From: Prasinococcaceae sp. CCMP 1430
Lineage: Eukaryota > Prasinodermophyta > Palmophyllophyceae > Prasinococcales > Prasinococcaceae
Length of the DNA: 64,000 nucleotides
NCBI GenBank assembly: GCA_013416795.1
Contig: RQSC01000907.1
Coordinates: 69,144 to 133,143 of the forward strand
Reading direction: 5' to 3'
Shown: positions 30,501 to 40,418 of the stretch, in pieces
Layout of the letters: each line of letters begins with the position of its first letter
Numbering within the stretch: position 1 is the first letter of the stretch
The notes under the pieces: model-generated
What the model was told of the DNA's origin: nothing
What the model saw: the letters and a program-made list of their open reading frames with translations, nothing else
The model's database searches: none
Position numbers and translations under genes: made by a program

Positions 30501-32809
30501 CAGCTGGGAAGACGATGACGGGGACGTGGGGGCAGACAGCGATGTCGAGGAGGCCTCCACCGCTGCTGAGCGAGAACGCGCCGAGGCCGCCGCCGCCGCC
30601 GCACGCGGCGAGGCTGCACTCGCCGAGGCCTCGCAGCGCGCCGCCGAGCGCGCAGCGCTGGCGGACCACGCCGAGTCGAAGGAACGCGCCCTGATCGTGC
30701 GAGAGATCGATCGCCAGCTGGCGTCGTACAGCGCCGACACGCAGCGCTCGCTGGCGCACGTCGACGAATCGGTGATCAACTACGACCTGATCGAGGCGCT
30801 GGTGGCGTGCATCCTGGATGGGACCGCTCCGCTGCCCGAGGGACCGGCCAAGGGGGTCAATCGCGGCGGAGCCATCTTGGTCTTCCTTCCCGGCATGGCG
30901 GAGATTCGCACGCTTCAGCGCGCGCTCGAAGGCAGCGACCGCCTGCGTGGTGAGGCGTGGGTGGTGCCGCTGCACGGCTCGCTGCCACCGAAGGACCAGC
31001 GGCGCGTCTTTGACCGACCGCCTGCCGGCCAGCGCAAGATCGTCCTCTCGACCAACGTGGCCGAGACTTCAATCACCATAGACGACGTGACGACGGTCAT
31101 CGACACTGGAAGGGCGCGCGAAGTGCAGTACGATCCAGAGAGGCGCCTGAGCGCGCTAACCGACGCCTGGTGCTCGCGCAACGCTGCCAAGCAGCGCCGC
31201 GGTCGCGCTGGCCGCGCCCAACCTGGCGTGTGCTTCAGGACGTACTCGAGCCGCACTTTTGCTCTGGAGATGGCGGAGGCCAACCCACCGGAGGTGCTGC
31301 GTGTTCCGCTGGAGAGGCTCTGCCTTCAGATCATGTCCACCATGCAAGGGCAGCGGCCGCGCACCCGCGCGGACGGCGGGGGGCAGCAGCAGACGATGCG
31401 CGCGCCTTCCGTGGGCGAGATTTTGGCGGGCCTGCTGACCCCTCCTCCTCCCGACTCGGTTCGCTCCGCGATGGACTCCCTGCGGGGGCTGAGCGCGGTC
31501 GCCGCCCCGGAGTCACTGACGCCGCTGGGCCGCCAGCTAAGCGCGATGCCCCTCGACGCGCCCATCGGGAAGATGCTCATATTCGGCGCATTGCTGCGCT
31601 GCCTCGATCCTCTCCTCAAGGTCGCCGCGGCGCTCGGTGCCGGACGCTCGCTCTTCGTGAGCCCGCGCGAGTCGCGCGACGAGGCCGATGCTGCGAAGCG
31701 CAAGTTCGCCGCCAAGGCTTCAAAGTCAGACCACATTGCTGTGGTGGTCGCATTCAATGGCTGGCTGGCGGCGCGCAGGCTTGGGGCGCGCGAGGAGCGC
31801 GAGTACGTCGCCGTCAACTTTCTCTCGCCGCAGGTGCTGCGCGAGATGGACGCGGCGCGCTTCGACCTCTTGGATTCTCTGTGCGACTTGGGTTTTGTCC
31901 CGCGTGGGGCCGCACAGGCGTTGCGGAGGCACGAACGCAGCAGCGACGTCGTCCCGGGTGCCGGCGCCGAGCCAAACGCCAACATCGGCGTGCTCGAGGT
32001 GCTGCTGCGCAACGCGGGGAGCGCACGCGTGGTCAAAGCGGCGCTGTGCGCGGGGTTGTATCCGCATGTTGTGCGCGTTGAGCACCCAAAGCAGCAGTAC
32101 ACGGCCACCCTGAGCGGCGCCGTCGACAAGGCGTCCGACGCAAAGCAGCTCAAGCTGTTCACGCGCGAGGACGGGCGCGTCTTTTTGCACCCGTCGAGCG
32201 TGCAGTTCAACACGGGGAGATTCGAGTCCAACTGGCTCGTGTACTCAAAACGCATGAAGACGAGCAAGGTGAGGAGGATGCACATTGCGCGCTCACCCTG
32301 CGGCCCGCGTCGCGCTGACTCGTGCACCTGCGCGCGCTGACCCTCGACGCGCTCGCGTGTGCCGGCCCCATCCGTTTTGCAGGTCTTCCTGCACGAGGTG
32401 CGCGCGCACGCTCCGCCGCGCGCCCGCACCCGCGTCCCAGCACCCGCGTCTGCCTGCTCCTCCTCTCGCCGCCCTGCGTCGCTCCCACGTGCGCCGGTGC
32501 GCGGGTACGTGCTAACACACGCGCCCCCTCGCCCCCGACGACGTGCCACGGCAGGTGACGATGGTCCCTCCGTACGCTCTCCTCATCTTCGGTGGCGAAC
32601 TGAAGGTACAATACGAGGAGGGCCGCATCGTGGTCGACGACTGGGCGAAATTCGAGGCGCCTGCGCGCATCGGCGTGCTCGTGCGCGAACTGCGCACACG
32701 CGTGGACGAGGCGCTCGGCGCGAAGCTCGCGAATCCTGACGGCTCGGACCTCGGTTCGGAGAAGCTCTGTGAGGCGCTTTGCGCGCTGTTGGACTCGGAC
32801 GGCTTCTGA
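27555..32809 (+). CDS. DHX57-like: DEAH/DEVH-box RNA helicase, DHX57-like, with N-terminal C2H2 finger
   Basis: Four exons, 27555-27785, 27988-32268, 32383-32397 (only 15 nt) and 32555-32809, give about 1593 aa. Exon 1/2 joining completes a C2H2 finger, CPYCEKIYKQDGRLK-EHLKRQH. A dsRBD-like segment (PPDTWHSKC...VVALHRLCAG) and a charged coil follow. Next come a UBA (LATQLSSMGFDANDAS, about residue 325), an RWD (ELEALGAIYADEL...RFPEGYPERAP, about 425), and the helicase core with GATGCGKST, DEVHERS, MSATLD, NVAETSITIDD and QRRGRAGR. HA2/OB-fold regions complete it; the micro-exon restores SK-VFLHE-VTMVPPYALLIFGG. The protein probably unwinds structured RNA/RNP. The ATG at 27555 overlaps IDH, and an unseen leader exon remains possible. 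Confidence 0.88.
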
Positions 32810-32946
32810 GTGTGGCGCGACTCGCCAGCGTGGCCCGCTGGCCCGCATATGTGTGTACAGTAACGATTGAAACAAACCCCGCAGTATGACGTACACGTGT
32901 ACAGTACAGTAGTATTAGTCGGGCGCTCGCGCGCACCACCGGCGCC
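32810..32946. terminator. Convergent 3' region helicase / COQ5
   Basis: A 137-bp gap, AT-richer than its flanks, with TGTGTACAGTAAC (32851-32863) and a further CACGTGTACAGTACAGTAG. TGTAC/TGTAA-like words occur on both strands. It is a likely bidirectional 3'-end processing region. Confidence 0.35.
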
Positions 32947-34304
32947 TCATATCGAGCGCCCTTGCGTGGGCTTGGTGGCGAACACGCGGCAGCACGCACC
33001 ACAGAAGTAGCTGCTCACGCGCACGCCCTCGCAGCCCATCGCACGCAGCTCGGCGGCCACCGCGCTCGCGGGGCGCGTGCCCTGCACACTCGCGGCCAGG
33101 TACCTATAAGCCTTCTCCTCGGTGCCAAGACAGTGCGCTATCATGGGCACCACGCTGCCGAGCCACACCTGCGGAAACAGGGCGCGGCGGGCGTCAGACG
33201 GGCGCCCGTGCGTACTATCAGGGGGCGCGCGCCGCCGCAACCGCGCGAGGATGGGGTGGGGTGGGGGGGGGTCGGCGGGGGTGTGTAGTCAAGGGGCGCG
33301 GAGGGCATCGGGAGCCGCCGAATACCCATGGGAGGGATAGGATGGGATGTCTCTGAAGGCAGTGGGGAGTGGGGGGCGGGGGTTGAACGCACCCTGAGCA
33401 ACGCCGTCAAGATGCGCCCTATGACATCTCCCTCCTCTGGAGGGAAGGCATCGAGCAGGATGAGCGTCCCACCTGGCTTCAGCGCGGCCAGCATCTGCTC
33501 GTTGGCTTGCGTGGCATCGCTAAAGTTGCGCAAAGTGTACACTGTGACGACCGTGTCGTACGCGCCCATGCAGTCGCTGCCGACACAGGAGGAGAGATCG
33601 CCCACGTCCTTGGCGTCGGCGAGCGGCACGGCGCGAGGTGTCGGTGTGCGCGCGCGGTCGGCAGTCAGTGCGAGCGGGCGTTATCCTATCCATTCCCGTC
33701 CCCACCCAACCCTCCATGTGCTCGCTCGAGGGCGCGCGCGCTCGCACGCCACCGCGGCCTCGCCCACTCACCCCTCTGAGGTACCTGTTGCCTTCCTGCG
33801 TGTCGAGCTCCCTCGCGCGCTGCAGCATGAGTGGGGAGCAATCCATTGCGTCCACGCGCACACGCCTGTTCGGGTACCGCCAGTGCAGGAGCCGAGGCAC
33901 TGCGCCCGTGCCCGTGCCAACGTCGAGCACGCGCGCGCCGCGCGGCAGCGCGCTGCAGGAGGCGCGATGACGAGCGGTCCAGGGAAGCGAGGGGGGTCGG
34001 GGCGGGCGGGCAGGGGGAGGTCAGGATGGATCCGACGAGAGCGGCGCGAGCGGCGCGCGCCCTCGCCTGTGCCCGAGGACGACACGCAGGCCGGCCCTTA
34101 CCTAAGCGGAAGCATGGTGAGCGCCATCCACCTCCACACTGTGGTCTGGCCCAGGGAGAGCAACAGGTTCAGCGTGTCGTACTGCGCGGCGATGGCGTCA
34201 AACATGGCCGTCACGAAGCGCAGCTTGGGCGTGCCGCCCAGCTGGAAGCCTCCCGCAGGCGTCGCCGTCGTCCACGGCTCGGAGGCGGCGGCGGAGTCGG
34301 ACAT
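32947..34304 (-). CDS. COQ5/ubiE-like: UbiE/COQ5 family quinone-biosynthesis methyltransferase
   Basis: Four exons, 34304-34102, 33952-33772, 33608-33393 and 33168-32947, give about 273 aa. SAM-dependent C-methylation of a quinone ring is the family reaction (ubiquinone, menaquinone or phylloquinone). Visible marks are KLRFVTAMFDAIAAQYDTLN, the SAM loop VLDVGTGTGAVPRLL, the acidic ribose-binding region VDAMDCSPLML, VVTVYTLRNFSD and LKPGGTLILLD. All four pieces share one frame after splicing, with donors GTAAGG, GTGAGT and GTGCGT. The start MSDSAAASEPW is the first ATG, and no strong transit peptide is visible. Whether it serves the mitochondrial (COQ5) or plastid (MenG) pathway cannot be told. 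It is divergent from MoaE. Confidence 0.85.
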
Positions 34305-34741
34305 GATGGCGACGCGAGCGCGGGCAGCAACGAGCCCCTGGACAGAACGCGGCGGTGCCCGGCGCCCCCCCTGCGCCGCGGCGCGAACGACAGCACGCTC
34401 CGCTGTGGCGCACGCGCCAACTCCGAGTCCTCGTCCCGTCAGTCGGCCGGTTCGCCATGGGTCTCGGCTGCGCCTGATCTGGCGCGGCGCCACAGCGGCG
34501 CAGCGCGCGCGTCCCGCTGTCGTGCCAGGGGGGAGGGGGGCGGAGTCGGAAGGGGCGACGCCGCGGTGTGCAGTCGCGGGAGGGCGCGACAGGGGTGGGG
34601 AGACCGGGGCGTCGGCCGCAGCCTGCCGGCAGTGGAAGCGCGTCGGCGCGCCACGGACGCGCCAGGGGCGTCCACCGGAGCGCGCCGCGTCGGGCGGGTC
34701 GAGCGCGGCGCCCGGTGGCTGCGTGCGGCAGCGCGCTCGAG
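34305..34741. promoter_or_regulatory. Divergent promoter region COQ5-like / MoaE
   Basis: 437 bp between opposed start codons, GC-rich throughout. No recognisable TATA or Inr element was found, and no coding feature is supported. Confidence 0.4.
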
Positions 34742-35414
34742 ATGGCCGCTGATGACGCCATCTTCGTGCGCGTGGCCGAGGACATGTCCTCGCTGCAGTG
34801 GCATGCCGACCGCGTGTCGTCTGCGCAGGCGGGCGCCGTCGCGACTTTCAGCGGCGTCACGCGCGACTCCTTCGAGGCCAAGACGGTCGTTCGCCTCGAG
34901 TACGAGGCGTACGTGCCCATGGCGGAGGCGAAGCTTCGCCAGATCGCAGAGGAGTGCGTCAAGAGGGGAGCGCTGAAGTGCGCCATCAGTCACAAGGTAC
35001 GCGTGCAGCTGCTCTCCGCCGGGCGCTTGGCGCGCCTCGGAAGGCCGCGCCACAGATGCTCCCTCGTGCAAAGCCGCTGGTGCTCGTGCGCCCGCTGCTC
35101 ACACGGCTCACGCGCGACGCGCGCGCGACCTCTCGCCGCCCGCGCGGCGGCGCGCCTCATCCCGTCGACGCCGTTGGCTGCGCCGCCAAGCTCGGGGTCG
35201 TGCCCGTCTCAGAGGCATCCGTCATCATCGCACTGAGCAGCGCGCACCGCAAGGAGGGCATCGAGGCACTGCACTGGGCCATCGACGAGCTCAAGGTACG
35301 GAGGCGAGGACTGACACTTCGATTGAGAGCCAGGAGTATGCCCGGTGGGGAAGGTGGGGGCGCAATGCTCGCATTTCCTCTGGTGGTCCACTGTGGCGAC
35401 GATGGCGGCGAGAA

Positions 35415-35448
<34 letters not shown>

Positions 35449-35701
35449 GCGGGGGGCGTGAAAGGCTGACGGGGAAAGGTCGGGGTTGGGGGAAGGGGGG
35501 GAGGGAGTGGGGGGGCAAGCGGAGGGAAGACGCGGAGCGCGCGCTCCAAGAGCTTCGAGCGCACCCTGTACGCGACACGCGCGCGCTGACAGATTGTGCT
35601 GCGCGCCACAGGCACGCGTCCCAATCTGGAAGAAGGAGTGCTACGAGGACGGCTCCGTGTGGAAGGAGAACGCCGAGCAGCGCCGGGACGAGAGGGAGTG
35701 A
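34742..35701 (+). CDS. MoaE / MOCS2B: Molybdopterin synthase catalytic subunit
   Basis: Three exons, 34742-34996, 35191-35295 and 35612-35701, give 149 aa, the normal size for MoaE. The enzyme sulphurates precursor Z (cPMP) to molybdopterin with the MoaD partner, which is not in this window. Exon 1 has [14 protein letters not shown] and [16 protein letters not shown]. The splice to exon 2 restores [24 protein letters not shown]. Exon 3 gives [18 protein letters not shown], including the catalytic Lys in the PxWKKE motif. The introns (194 and 316 bp) have GTACGC and GTACGG donors. The second contains a GCTGACA branch-point candidate 24 bp before the acceptor and a G-rich tract. Confidence 0.92.
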
Positions 35702-36027
35702 TGCATGGCGCGAGCGCGCTTCGGCAGGTCGCGCCGTGCACGCCTTCATCATCCCTCCTCTTGGAGAGTGAAAGGCGCGGGCGCGGAGAGCGGCGCGAGC
35801 GCGCGGCGCCGCCGCTCGCGCGCCGCGTACGGCGCCCTGCGAAGAAGGAATGAATGAGATGAGTTGCGAATCAGGGCGCCCACGCGCGCGCGCGCGCACG
35901 AGCAGAGGCGCCTCGTGCGGCCGATCGCAGCCAGTGGCGGGTGCGTCGCTTCTATTTCGGGGGCGTCGACGCGGAAGCGGAAGCCCCGGTTGGGCGGGCG
36001 CCGCCCGCGGCTCCTGAGCGCGGACGC
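35702..36027. other. Convergent gap MoaE / GT71-like
   Basis: 326 bp with a GC dinucleotide run (acgcgcgcgcgcgcgcac near 35881). No gene is evident. Confidence 0.4.
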
Positions 36028-38943
36028 CTACGTGCGAGCGGTCCCGCCGTCGCCCGGGCCGCCGCCCCCCTCGCGCGCGCCAGCGGCGGTCGGCTGTTTG
36101 TAGCCTCCCTGCAGCCAATGCCGGTCCACGCCGTGCTCGAGAGGAGCGCGCGCATCGCCGGTGCCATCGTGCTTGGCGGGGCGGCGCACCGGCGTGTTCC
36201 CGAGCTGGCGGACGTACGGGTTGGCCGCGTTCAGCTTGGCGGTCATGTGGGCGGGCAGCGCGAGCAGCATTTGCATTTCCTCGTGGGCGATGTCGACAGC
36301 GCCGGGGTCGGCCACGGCGTCGATGCCGTTCGTCGCCGCGAGGTAGGACGCCATCGCGCTGTCGGTGGCCTGCCTGGACTGCGCGGCGTCGCGCGAGCGC
36401 GCGAGCCGCGCCATCGGGCACGCCGTCATGTTTTCGAAGGGTCCGCGCTCGCCGGACATGGCCCACCACGCGAAGTTCATGCCGTCGGCGTTCGGATGGA
36501 ACGAGTGGCCGTCCATGTCTACGGGCACGTCGTCATCGTAGCGGTTCTGGCGCACCATTCGGTAGTCCTCGAAGAAGGACGCGCAGCGCGTGAGCCGCAG
36601 CGCGTCGAACACGACCTTCTCGGGGTCGTAGCCCAGCGCGGCGCGCACGTCGGCCAGCGAGTGGTCGCCGGGCATGAAGCGCCGCCAGCGGCGCGAGTAC
36701 GCCCTGAGATCGCCCGGCAGGCGAAACTGCGCCTTGTCGCCGTAGTTCGTGTGGAAGAACAGGGCGGACGACGCGTAGTCCAGCGCCGAGTGACCCTCCG
36801 CGAGCGCGGGCGCGTCGGGGTCGAACTGCACCATGGTGTTGCCGCGGAACATGCACGCGGACAGCTCGGGGCTCAGGCGCTGCGCAGGTATCATGCCCGC
36901 GACGATGCCCGCGTTCTGGGTGCCGGCGCTGCCCACCGGGGTGGGCGCCAGCGAGTAGCGCTTGCCCACCGTGGCGGCGCCCCACGCGAACGTCTCCTTG
37001 TCGCCCATGCCCATGAAGTCGGTGAGCAGCGGGTAGAACAGGTGCGGCTGCAGGTTGAAGAAGAGCGCCGCCAGCAGCGAGTCCCAGTGGCGCGACTTGT
37101 CGACGGCCACCTGCCCGCTCTCGTGCGTGACGGCCGGCGCCTCGTCCTCGCTGAGCCCCAGCACGCCCAGCAGGTCGGGCGCCCACGACGGCGCCCAGTA
37201 GTCGGGCCACAGGACCATGCCCGTCTCGGCGAAGGCCTCGCTCCCGAAGACGGCGCCCTCCGGGTCGCGGAGGGCAAAGTTGTCCGAGTCCAGCCACAGG
37301 AGCCTCTCGAAGCGGCTGAAGAGCATGGCTGCGGGCTTCATGGCGTACTTCCTGAAGGGCCCGCGCGTGATCGCGCCCTGGAGCTCCGCGTCCGGCGAGC
37401 GCGCCACCACCCCGAGCGCGAGCAGCTCGCGCTCGAAATCGGCGGTGAGCGCCTCCGCCTCGGGCACCCACAGCTCGACCGGCAGCTGGCAGCCCGAGCG
37501 GCGCAGCAGCGCTATGGACGCCACCGCGGGCGCCATCCACTTCAGGCCCCCGCCGCCCACCACCACGCCCGCGCCCTCGAACTTGCGCGCGGGGTAGGCC
37601 GGGGCGAGCGCCAGGAAGGATTCCAGCTGCGCGTTGGCGCGCTCCACGTCGGCGGTGTTCAGCCGCATGCCCTTGCTCACGAAGTCGAAGCCCTCGTCGC
37701 GGCGCATCGCCCACGGCGGCCGCACCTCGCCGAGGCCGCCCGCGGCCACGAAGGCCGCGTCGATCGCGCGCCACAGGCCGTGGAGCGACGCCTCCTCTCC
37801 GCCTGGCGAGCGAGCGCCCGCGCGAGGCGCCGGCTCGTCGTCCTCGGCGGCGCGCTCGAGCGCGTGCCGCCGCCGCTCGTCGCGGGCGGCCGCCGCGACG
37901 TCCAGCACGCGCGCCTCCAGCGCCTCCGTCATCTCCCATTCGAGCAGGTCGGGAAGGGCGGCCGAGAAGCTGAGGCCGGCGGCCGGGGGGGCGCGCCCCC
38001 CTTCCCTCCCGGGGGCGCCGCCGTGCGGCGAGCGCGCCGCGCAGGTGGCCGCCGGCGGGATCTGCATGGCGCGCGGCGCCTCGGCGGCCGCGCCCAGCCC
38101 GCCCCCGTCGAGCCCCGCGATGTACGCGTGGGTGCGCCGCAGGAGCGATCCCGAGGTGGCGTTGAGCTGCTGGCACTCGTGCTCGCACCGGAAGGGGCGA
38201 CGCGCGTTGGTGCACGTCATGGGCATCGCGACGGCGCCGCCCGAGCACTCGCAGTAGCCGCTGCCCTGCGTCACCATCTGCTGGCAGGTCAGGTCGGCCT
38301 CGGGGCGGCGCGCGCCGAGCGGCAGGCAGTCCGCGGTGCCGCGCCAGCCGAAGCACGAGCGGCGGGTCGGGTGGGAGGCCTCCGAGCGCATCCGCGTGAC
38401 GGTGGAGCGGATCGACGAGGTGCGCTCGACGTCGGTCCTTTCGACGTCGAAGGCGCCCGTGTGGTGCGAGACGGCGGGGCGGAGTTCTGAGGGGGGGCGT
38501 TCGGCATCGGTCCCTTCGACGTCGAAGGCGCCCGTGTGGTGCGAGACGGCGGGGCGGAGTTCTGAGGGGGGGGCTTCGGCATCTGTTCGTTCGACGTCGA
38601 AGGCGGCCGTGTGGTGCGAGACGGCGGGGCGGAGTTTTGAGGGGGAGGATTCGGCATCTGTTCGTTCGACGTCGAAGGCGCCCGTGTGGTGCTCCGTCGC
38701 TTGTTGGCGGTGCCTCTGGTTTCGCTGCCGCTGCTCTGGGAGGAGGAGGGTTTCTGCTGCTGCTTCGGCTCCTTCCTCACCGTAATGTTCTCCTTCCGAG
38801 GGGACTGTGGGGGGGGTGGCGAGCGCCGAGGGTCGCTGCTGCCGCTGCCGTGCGCGCTGCCGGGAGGACAGCGGCGCCTCGCTCGCCAGCGCCGCGCCGA
38901 CGGCGGCGCCGCCCACGGCGGAGGAGAACGACACCGACGCCAT
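36028..38943 (-). CDS. Glycosyltransferase, GT71 (alpha-mannosyltransferase, MNN-type)-like
   Basis: A single frame of about 971 aa. The C-terminal half is a GT-A fold sugar transferase. GVVVGGGGLKWMAPAVASI opens the domain. RLLWLDSDNFALRDPE is the metal-binding DxD, and FAETGMVLWPDYW plus ESGQVAVDKSRHWDSLL follow as in GT71. The likely role is mannosyl transfer to a glycan in the Golgi. Residues about 195-265 hold a Cys-rich segment (CQQMVTQGSGYCECSGG...CTNARRPFRCEHECQQ). Upstream are three and a half copies of a 25-residue repeat (HHTGAFDVERTDAE...). The chosen start, ATG 38943, gives no clear signal anchor, so a missing 5' exon is possible. The donor sugar and linkage are not determined. 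Confidence 0.72.
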   Translation of the reverse strand: MASVSFSSAVGGAAVGAALASEAPLSSRQRARQRQQRPSALATPPTVPSEGEHYGEEGAEAAAETLLLPEQRQRNQRHRQQATEHHTGAFDVERTDAESSPSKLRPAVSHHTAAFDVERTDAEAPPSELRPAVSHHTGAFDVEGTDAERPPSELRPAVSHHTGAFDVERTDVERTSSIRSTVTRMRSEASHPTRRSCFGWRGTADCLPLGARRPEADLTCQQMVTQGSGYCECSGGAVAMPMTCTNARRPFRCEHECQQLNATSGSLLRRTHAYIAGLDGGGLGAAAEAPRAMQIPPAATCAARSPHGGAPGREGGRAPPAAGLSFSAALPDLLEWEMTEALEARVLDVAAAARDERRRHALERAAEDDEPAPRAGARSPGGEEASLHGLWRAIDAAFVAAGGLGEVRPPWAMRRDEGFDFVSKGMRLNTADVERANAQLESFLALAPAYPARKFEGAGVVVGGGGLKWMAPAVASIALLRRSGCQLPVELWVPEAEALTADFERELLALGVVARSPDAELQGAITRGPFRKYAMKPAAMLFSRFERLLWLDSDNFALRDPEGAVFGSEAFAETGMVLWPDYWAPSWAPDLLGVLGLSEDEAPAVTHESGQVAVDKSRHWDSLLAALFFNLQPHLFYPLLTDFMGMGDKETFAWGAATVGKRYSLAPTPVGSAGTQNAGIVAGMIPAQRLSPELSACMFRGNTMVQFDPDAPALAEGHSALDYASSALFFHTNYGDKAQFRLPGDLRAYSRRWRRFMPGDHSLADVRAALGYDPEKVVFDALRLTRCASFFEDYRMVRQNRYDDDVPVDMDGHSFHPNADGMNFAWWAMSGERGPFENMTACPMARLARSRDAAQSRQATDSAMASYLAATNGIDAVADPGAVDIAHEEMQMLLALPAHMTAKLNAANPYVRQLGNTPVRRPAKHDGTGDARAPLEHGVDRHWLQGGYKQPTAAGAREGGGGPGDGGTART
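38431..38695. repeat. 75-bp coding minisatellite (about 3.5 copies)
   Basis: Units at 38456-38530, 38531-38605 and 38606-38680 have partial copies on both sides. The period is a multiple of three, so the glycosyltransferase frame stays open (25-residue repeat). A second minus frame through the same repeat is also open and is Pro/Ser/Thr-rich. Confidence 0.9.
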
Positions 38944-40418
38944 GGCTGGCGGGGGCGGGAGGTGCGCTCGGGTGGCGCACGGTTCGCGCGGTGTGCCCCT
39001 CACCGCCCACGCGCGCAGCCCGGCCCCTCAAACCCCCGCCACCGAAGGGGGGGGGCACTGGGCAGCAGTCCGACGGAGCACGCTCACAAATACCACTTCC
39101 GTGAAAAAGTGATATCAGAATACGTTCACTCTTCGGAACTGCGGGGACGGAACCGCCACGCGCCGCGCCGCGCGCCCGCCGCCGCAGATAGGATTCCCAA
39201 CTCTCCCTGCCGACTTTAGCGAATCCTGATCGGAACCTTCATATCATAATGCAATATAATAAATGGAATCCATTTAGGTGCGGTTGAGAGGGTTCCATCC
39301 CGCCACTGACGTGGCGACGCGACGCACGGGGAGGGCTGTGTGGGCGGGTGGGGATGGTTACGGAGGCGCCGCTTCCCCGAGCTCCTGCGCGGCTCCGGCC
39401 GGTCCGGGGAGTGGCTCGGCGACCCGAGCAGGAGTCCCGCGGGCGACGAGGCGGTGCTCGGGCTCGGCCCCGGGGTGGGAACGCCGGGAGGGAGAGGAGG
39501 GCTTTGCTCGGCGCCGCCACGCTCCCCCTTGCGGGCGGGCCTCAGACCGAGGGCGCGCCACGCGTGCGCGTGTGCAGACACCAGCGCAGACTCCACACGC
39601 TGCTGCCGCGCACGAGGCTCCGCGCCGCGCACCTACACGTGCATTCAAACCTCATTCGCAAACCCTGTCTCACACGTGCGTGCCTACGGACGGTAAACAA
39701 CCAACCACCTTGTACCCTAACCCTCGAATGGACCTGCGCCGGCTGCCCGTCCCTCTCCAATCAATGAACCCTACACCCCAACCTTTTCCGAGTACGAATT
39801 CAAAATGATATATCTCCGCTTGGTCAAGTTCCTACCCTAACCATCTCCGAGCCCGCGCGTTCAAAATGACGTGGGTGTTGCGCGCCTTTGTTCGGGGCCA
39901 TCAGCGGCGGGTGCGCGCGCCTGTTCGCGGCCGAGCGGGCGCGCGCCGAAGGGGCGCGCTGATGAGCGCGGGGATGGCGCCGGGCTGTGGGCGCGGAGCC
40001 AGCGCTGCGCCCGGCCGCGAGTGCGCGCGCGCTCGAGGACCGCTCGGGAGCGGTGCGCGCGTTCTTTCTTGGCGCGCGTGTGGCATGCGCGCGCCTCTGC
40101 CAGCGAGTTTGCTGGCCCGAGGCACACTCTCGCGGGGGCTGAGCGGGCAGCGCGCCAACCGCGCCCGGCCAAAGCGCGGCCAGTTGAGCCGCGGTGGCAG
40201 CGGCGCGGTGCCGCCAGCTGGCAGGAGCGGCGTGCGCCCGGCAGTCCTCTTGCTGACTGGCGCGCCTTCGCCATCAATGTGCGCGCCCCCTGCGCAAAAA
40301 AAGCTCGTCTAGGCAGAATCGTCAACGCCGCGCGGGTGGTTGCGCCCGATACCCCTGTCCGCGCCAGGCCGGGGGGCGCTGTCTGCCAGCACAGCTCGCC
40401 GCTCTTCGCGGCCGCACG
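38944..40418. promoter_or_regulatory. Divergent intergenic region GT71-like / F-box-vWA
   Basis: Nearly 1.5 kb without a supported gene. It includes an AT-rich island at 39066-39130 and 39225-39275. Two imperfect copies of a block end in ttcaaaatga (39790-39810 and 39850-39869). Several CCCTAA-type words lie at 39715-39724 and 39833-39838. The long frames on either strand from 39860 on are arginine-rich GC artefacts. Confidence 0.45.

Noticed and set aside
27781-30975. A 1064-codon minus-strand open frame opposite the helicase
   Set aside because: It is antisense to conserved helicase motifs, is Arg/His/Leu-rich without domain features, and results from high GC suppressing stops.
35941-38490. 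An 849-codon plus-strand frame opposite the GT71-like gene
   Set aside because: It is Arg/His/Val-rich with no motifs; the minus strand carries the DxD and Cys-rich domain.
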